Of a stretch of DNA of 8,198 nucleotides, positions 5,653 through 8,198 are shown piece after piece. Source of the stretch: an uncultured Chlamydiae bacterium (lineage in GTDB: Bacteria; Chlamydiota; Chlamydiia; Chlamydiales; SM23-39); the NCBI GenBank assembly GCA_903864395.1, contig CAIPFQ010000029.1, positions 1-8,198 on the forward strand, given 5' to 3'. Within the stretch, counting starts at the first letter, position 1. Each line of letters opens with the position of its first letter. A program made the translations under genes and the position numbers. Below the pieces are notes generated by a model, which did no database searches, had not been told where the DNA came from, and was given only the letters and a program-made list of their open reading frames with translations.

Positions 5653-6441
5653 ATGATCGTCAAAACTCTTTTGCTTACCTCCATCGCAGCTTGTCTCCAT
5701 GCCGCTCCTGTAGGCAATGCAGCAGCTCCCAGGCTCATTCAAGACGGGCTTGTCTGCCCCCAATGTCTTTGGATCGATGGCAGGATCGGATACGAAGGAG
5801 ACTTCGTCTTCGACGGAAATCTTCAACAAACCGCCACAAACTCTGGCTGTGTCGATACATTTCAGCAATATACGAATAGCGCAAGCGCAACGCTCAATGT
5901 ATGTGATCGGCTCGATCTCTTCGGAGTTTTTGGCTCTTCGCGCGTCTCAGCCGATTGGCGCTTCAAAAACGATAATGCGATCACTCGAATTCAGATAGAA
6001 ACCCTTTATCATTTTTTATGGAGCGTTGGGGCTCGGGGCCTCGTTGCAGAATGGAGTCAGGTCTGTTTTTCCTTGGGAGGGAGCTATTCTTTTTGCTCTT
6101 ACCCCCCTTCTTTGGCAGCAATAAACGGCACCCCCATGCAGGATCTATCCAATACGGGTCTTCGTTGGCGGCAGTGGCAGGCAGATCTCACTTTTTCCTA
6201 CAACATCGAATTGCTTACCCCTTACTTAGGTCTAAAATATTCAAACACAGAAGCCAGGCTTGGCACCTTCGCCGAACCGATTGCCCCTGGCTCTTTAGGA
6301 TCGAATACATTTCAAAATAGAAATCCAGTCGGTCTCATTATTGGATGCTCTCTTTCCAATGGAAAATATTTCATGCTTAATATCGAAGGACGCTTCATCG
6401 ATGAGGATGCTCTCACCCTCTCGGGCGATGTAAGGTTTTGA
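5653..6441 (+). CDS. MOMP (OmpA)-like outer membrane protein
   Basis: The 262-residue protein belongs to the chlamydial major outer membrane protein family, disulfide-linked trimeric beta-barrel porins. It has a signal peptide (MIVKTLLLTSIAACLHA, cleavage near residue 17 or 18) and a mature start APVGNAAAPRLIQDG, matching what I recall of Chlamydia MOMP (LPVGNPAEPSLMIDG). Further matches are RIGYEGDFVFD (44-54), LNVCDRLDLFG (81-91), LWSVGARG (122-129), WQADLTFSY (175-183), LLTPYLGLKYS (187-197) and the end EGRFIDEDALTLSGDVRF, whose terminal Phe fits a BAM-recognition signal. It is much shorter than classical MOMP (about 370-390), lacking most variable-loop sequence. Seven cysteines remain in the mature part, including CPQC (35-38). 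No Shine-Dalgarno precedes the ATG and no alternative in-frame start is found back to the TAG at 5599. Probably one member of an expanded MOMP-like family. Confidence 0.92.
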   Translation: MIVKTLLLTSIAACLHAAPVGNAAAPRLIQDGLVCPQCLWIDGRIGYEGDFVFDGNLQQTATNSGCVDTFQQYTNSASATLNVCDRLDLFGVFGSSRVSADWRFKNDNAITRIQIETLYHFLWSVGARGLVAEWSQVCFSLGGSYSFCSYPPSLAAINGTPMQDLSNTGLRWRQWQADLTFSYNIELLTPYLGLKYSNTEARLGTFAEPIAPGSLGSNTFQNRNPVGLIIGCSLSNGKYFMLNIEGRFIDEDALTLSGDVRF

Positions 6442-6467
6442 CAGAAATTAGCAGGTTCGGCTACTAT
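6438..6467 (+). promoter_or_regulatory. sigma70-like promoter for porin-like gene
   Basis: A consensus-perfect -35 TTGACA (6438-6443) contains the TGA stop codon of the MOMP-like gene (6439-6441). An 18-nt spacer follows, then TACTAT (6462-6467, 4/6). Initiation would fall near 6474, giving a leader of about 26 nt. The spacer is one longer than optimal. It suggests the second outer-membrane gene can be expressed separately from the first. Confidence 0.45.
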
Positions 6468-6472
6468 CTGAC

Positions 6473-6493
6473 CCTTTCTATCTTATGGAAAGG
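6473..6493 (+). promoter_or_regulatory. hairpin over the ribosome binding site of the porin-like gene
   Basis: CCTTTC (6473-6478) and GAAAGG (6488-6493) form a 6-bp stem with a 9-nt loop. The right arm is the Shine-Dalgarno GGAAAGG (6487-6493), six bases before the ATG at 6500. This Shine-Dalgarno decides that start over the in-frame ATG at 6485, which it would overlap. If transcription begins near 6474, the stem would sit at the extreme 5' end of the mRNA and could lower initiation. Confidence 0.4.
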
Positions 6494-6499
6494 TCTTAT

Positions 6500-7828
6500 A
6501 TGTTAAAAATTTTTCGTAAAATTTCTTTTTTCCTCTGCAGTGCGCTTCTTTGTTCGAACCACGTTTTTGCCCAAGCAGGCGATGTTCAATTCAATGATAA
6601 AACAGATTCAGAATCCAAAGAAATGGACGCTTTGCGCAGGTGGTTGCGCGATAAGCGTTTTGTCACTATGAAGGAAATTGGCGGAGATCTCTCTATCAGC
6701 GGAGATGTCCGGACTGAATTTCAGGCGACCAACGAGCGCTCGAACGGAATTCAGCAGAGAAATAATTCTCAATTCGTGCCAGGAGTGCCGAACAAACCAA
6801 AGCCTATGTATGCATGGGATGTCGAGGTCAATCTCATCATCGATTATCGCACAGACAGGACCTGGGCAACAGCAAAGCTCGAATTCGATAACGACATGGG
6901 ACTGCGCAGCGGGACTGTCAATAATATCCGCTTAGAAAAAGCCTATCTCGGCGGGCGAATTGTGCCTGGAGACACGCTCACCATCGACGCTGAAATTGGA
7001 AGGCGCAATCTAAGCAACGTGTTCGATTCTAAAGTGGAATTTGGCTCTCTTTTTGACGGCATTCTTTTTCGCTTTAGCAAAGCCTTTGACTCCATTGGCG
7101 ATTACTACTTTAATACAGGAGCCTTTCTCATTGACGATATCACCAATCACTATGGTCTGGTTGGGGAAATGGGTGCTCTCGGAATTGCAAACACTGGAAT
7201 GAACTTAAAATATTCCCTCATTGACTGGTATCGCCCAGGAGGCGAAGGCGCGACAGGAAATACTGCGCTGCAAACGGCATTGATTAATCAACGCTATCGC
7301 TTTTTAGTCTCTCAATTTCTCGCTTACTACCAAATGTACCCTGAATGGATTTATAAAAAACTCATCAAAATTTATGGAGCCGTTTTGACGAACCACTTAG
7401 CTCTCAACTCTTCCATAGTCGATAACACGCAAATCATTCCAACAGGCGGACAAAAAGCAAATTGGGCCTCTTATATTGGAGTCTCTATTGGGCTTGTAAA
7501 AAAACAAGGAGACTGGGCACTCGATGCGAGCTATCAATGGGTCCAAGCACAAGCAGTTCCAGACTTTGATTGCCTTGGGATTGGAAGGGGCAATGCAATA
7601 GGCAGTGGACTTTATACAGTCAATGCCAACGGCTCAGGGGGGGCAACGACCCAAAAAACGGCAGGCGGAAATACAAATTTCCAAGGATTTGAAATTGACG
7701 GTCTTTATGCCATAACAGATAATCTCGTTGTGGAGCAAAACTTTAAGTATTCAAATACACTCAATACTAATATCGGTCCCAACGAAAAACTCCGTCAATA
7801 TGAGATAGAGTTCATTTACGGATTCTAA
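6500..7828 (+). CDS. porin-like outer membrane beta-barrel protein
   Basis: The 442-residue exported protein is predicted to form an outer-membrane barrel. It starts with a signal peptide (MLKIFRKISFFLCSALLCSN, then HVFA, cleavage near 24-26). A charged, probably helical linker of about 30 residues follows (including EMDALRRWLRDKRFVTMKEI, 41-60). From about residue 62 to the end come alternating amphipathic strands, such as DLSISGDVRTEFQ, YAWDVEVNLIIDY, ATAKLEFDNDMGL, and the ending YEIEFIYGF with a terminal Phe. A Gly/Ser/Thr-rich stretch (about 375-392) looks like a surface loop. Only Cys12, 18 and 358 are seen, so at most one mature Cys, unlike MOMP. It is not a MOMP homologue by eye; it broadly resembles the putative-porin type, but I cannot assign a family. 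The start at 6500 gives a better signal peptide and Shine-Dalgarno than the ATG at 6485. It lies 58 nt after the MOMP-like gene. Confidence 0.8.
   Translation: MLKIFRKISFFLCSALLCSNHVFAQAGDVQFNDKTDSESKEMDALRRWLRDKRFVTMKEIGGDLSISGDVRTEFQATNERSNGIQQRNNSQFVPGVPNKPKPMYAWDVEVNLIIDYRTDRTWATAKLEFDNDMGLRSGTVNNIRLEKAYLGGRIVPGDTLTIDAEIGRRNLSNVFDSKVEFGSLFDGILFRFSKAFDSIGDYYFNTGAFLIDDITNHYGLVGEMGALGIANTGMNLKYSLIDWYRPGGEGATGNTALQTALINQRYRFLVSQFLAYYQMYPEWIYKKLIKIYGAVLTNHLALNSSIVDNTQIIPTGGQKANWASYIGVSIGLVKKQGDWALDASYQWVQAQAVPDFDCLGIGRGNAIGSGLYTVNANGSGGATTQKTAGGNTNFQGFEIDGLYAITDNLVVEQNFKYSNTLNTNIGPNEKLRQYEIEFIYGF
7637..7643 (+). repeat. poly-G tract (7 G) inside porin-like gene
   Basis: Seven consecutive G encode Gly-Gly within the Gly/Ser-rich predicted loop (NANGSGGATTQ). 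A slip of one base would put the last fifth of the barrel out of frame. Seven is short compared with proven phase-variable tracts, so this is only a candidate. Confidence 0.6.
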
Positions 7829-7839
7829 AGTCACTTTAG
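7825..7839. terminator. small hairpin between convergent genes
   Basis: CTAAAG (7825-7830), loop TCA, CTTTAG (7834-7839) is a perfect 6-bp stem. It spans the stop codons of the two convergent genes (TAA at 7826-7828 plus, TAA at 7838-7836 minus). No U-tract follows directly on either strand; on the plus strand the first T-run is about 25 nt further on. It may act as a weak bidirectional terminator or be incidental. Confidence 0.25.
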
Positions 7840-8192
7840 GTCCTATATAATGTTAAACTATCTATTTTTTTTGAAAGATCACCACATATACATTTCGATA
7901 TGATAAAAATTAAGGTCAATATAGGCGCAATCAGAGAACCAAATGCAATATATAACATTTTATGGCCTCTACATTCCCTTTTCTTACGGAAATAATAGAA
8001 ACAAACGCCGATAATTTGAATAATAGCAGTTGCAACATCAAATATCGAGCCAATTACTAATAATAAACATTTTCCAAACAGGAGAACTTTAGAATCTTCC
8101 TTCCAGGCAGAGTCAGAATTCTGTGAGTCTCCTGGATGAACTAATTCGGAAACCCCCATTCCCGAGTTGTTTGAAACAATTAACGTAATCAT
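7836..8192 (-). CDS. small two-segment membrane protein, Inc-like layout, possibly 5'-partial
   Basis: The 118-residue reading is unrecognised by sequence. It has a hydrophilic, Ser-rich N-terminus (1-35), a long hydrophobic segment (about 36-68, VLLFGKCLLLVIGSIFDVAT onward), a short charged loop RKKRECRGHK (69-78), a second hydrophobic segment (79-102, MLYIAFGSLIAPILTLIFII) and a short hydrophilic tail. Two hydrophobic segments split by a short loop resemble the bilobed hydrophobic domain of chlamydial inclusion membrane (Inc) proteins, which are type III secreted; that is an inference from layout only. The ATG at 8192 is six bases from the window edge and the frame remains open upstream, so the true start may lie outside and no ribosome binding site can be judged. 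It is convergent with the porin-like gene, seven bases apart, and looks more AT-rich than its neighbours. Confidence 0.6.
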   Translation of the reverse strand: MITLIVSNNSGMGVSELVHPGDSQNSDSAWKEDSKVLLFGKCLLLVIGSIFDVATAIIQIIGVCFYYFRKKRECRGHKMLYIAFGSLIAPILTLIFIISKCICGDLSKKIDSLTLYRT

Positions 8193-8198
8193 ACAACA

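Noticed and set aside
6485..6499. Five extra N-terminal codons on the porin-like protein
   Set aside because: The ATG at 6485 overlaps the Shine-Dalgarno GGAAAGG, and the ATG at 6500 gives a cleaner signal peptide start (MLKIFRK).
7863..7872. T-run as an intrinsic terminator for the porin-like gene
   Set aside because: No stable GC-rich hairpin lies directly before it, and it falls in the coding sequence of the convergent gene.

Overview
The window looks like chromosome from a member of the Chlamydiota outside the genus Chlamydia, most plausibly an environmental (Waddlia- or Simkania-like) lineage. Three signs support this. The order thrS - parA - pGP6-D-like matches what I recall for CT581-CT582-CT583 of Chlamydia trachomatis. 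pGP6-D-type proteins are a chlamydial speciality. A MOMP (OmpA)-type protein begins its mature part with APVGN and carries the GY-GDFVFD, WSVGAR and TPYLGLK blocks of chlamydial major outer membrane proteins. From general knowledge, MOMP-like families occur in Waddlia and Simkania but not in the Parachlamydia/Protochlamydia group. An adenylosuccinate lyase gene is also unlike typical Chlamydiaceae.

Layout. From about 5598 down to 116, the minus strand carries one tightly packed apparent operon: thrS (threonyl-tRNA synthetase), parA (chromosome/plasmid-partition type ATPase), a pGP6-D-like gene, a purB-type adenylosuccinate lyase, and a Nudix hydrolase. Gaps are 13 nt or less, and the last two genes overlap as TGATG. 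A sigma70-like promoter (TTGCCT-N17-TACAAT) lies upstream of thrS. Past the Nudix gene, at the left edge, is a 44-nt imperfect palindrome.

The plus strand from 5653 to 7828 holds two exported beta-barrel genes: a compact 262-residue MOMP-like protein and a 442-residue porin-like protein. The second appears to have its own promoter, whose -35 box overlaps the stop codon of the first, plus a small hairpin over its ribosome binding site. The divergent thrS/MOMP interval contains an inverted repeat. At the right edge a convergent minus-strand gene encodes a small protein with two closely spaced hydrophobic segments, reminiscent of chlamydial Inc proteins.

The most striking observation is that parA is interrupted by an in-frame TAA at codon 198. 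The 52 codons after it, up to a TAG that abuts the ATG of the pGP6-D-like gene, are open and still encode the conserved ParA C-terminus. This is a single-codon lesion in an otherwise intact gene. It could be a recent nonsense mutation, a sequencing error, or a read-through stop. No wholly new multi-gene system is evident: the window is a conserved translation/partition operon with purine and Nudix genes appended, facing an outer-membrane protein pair.
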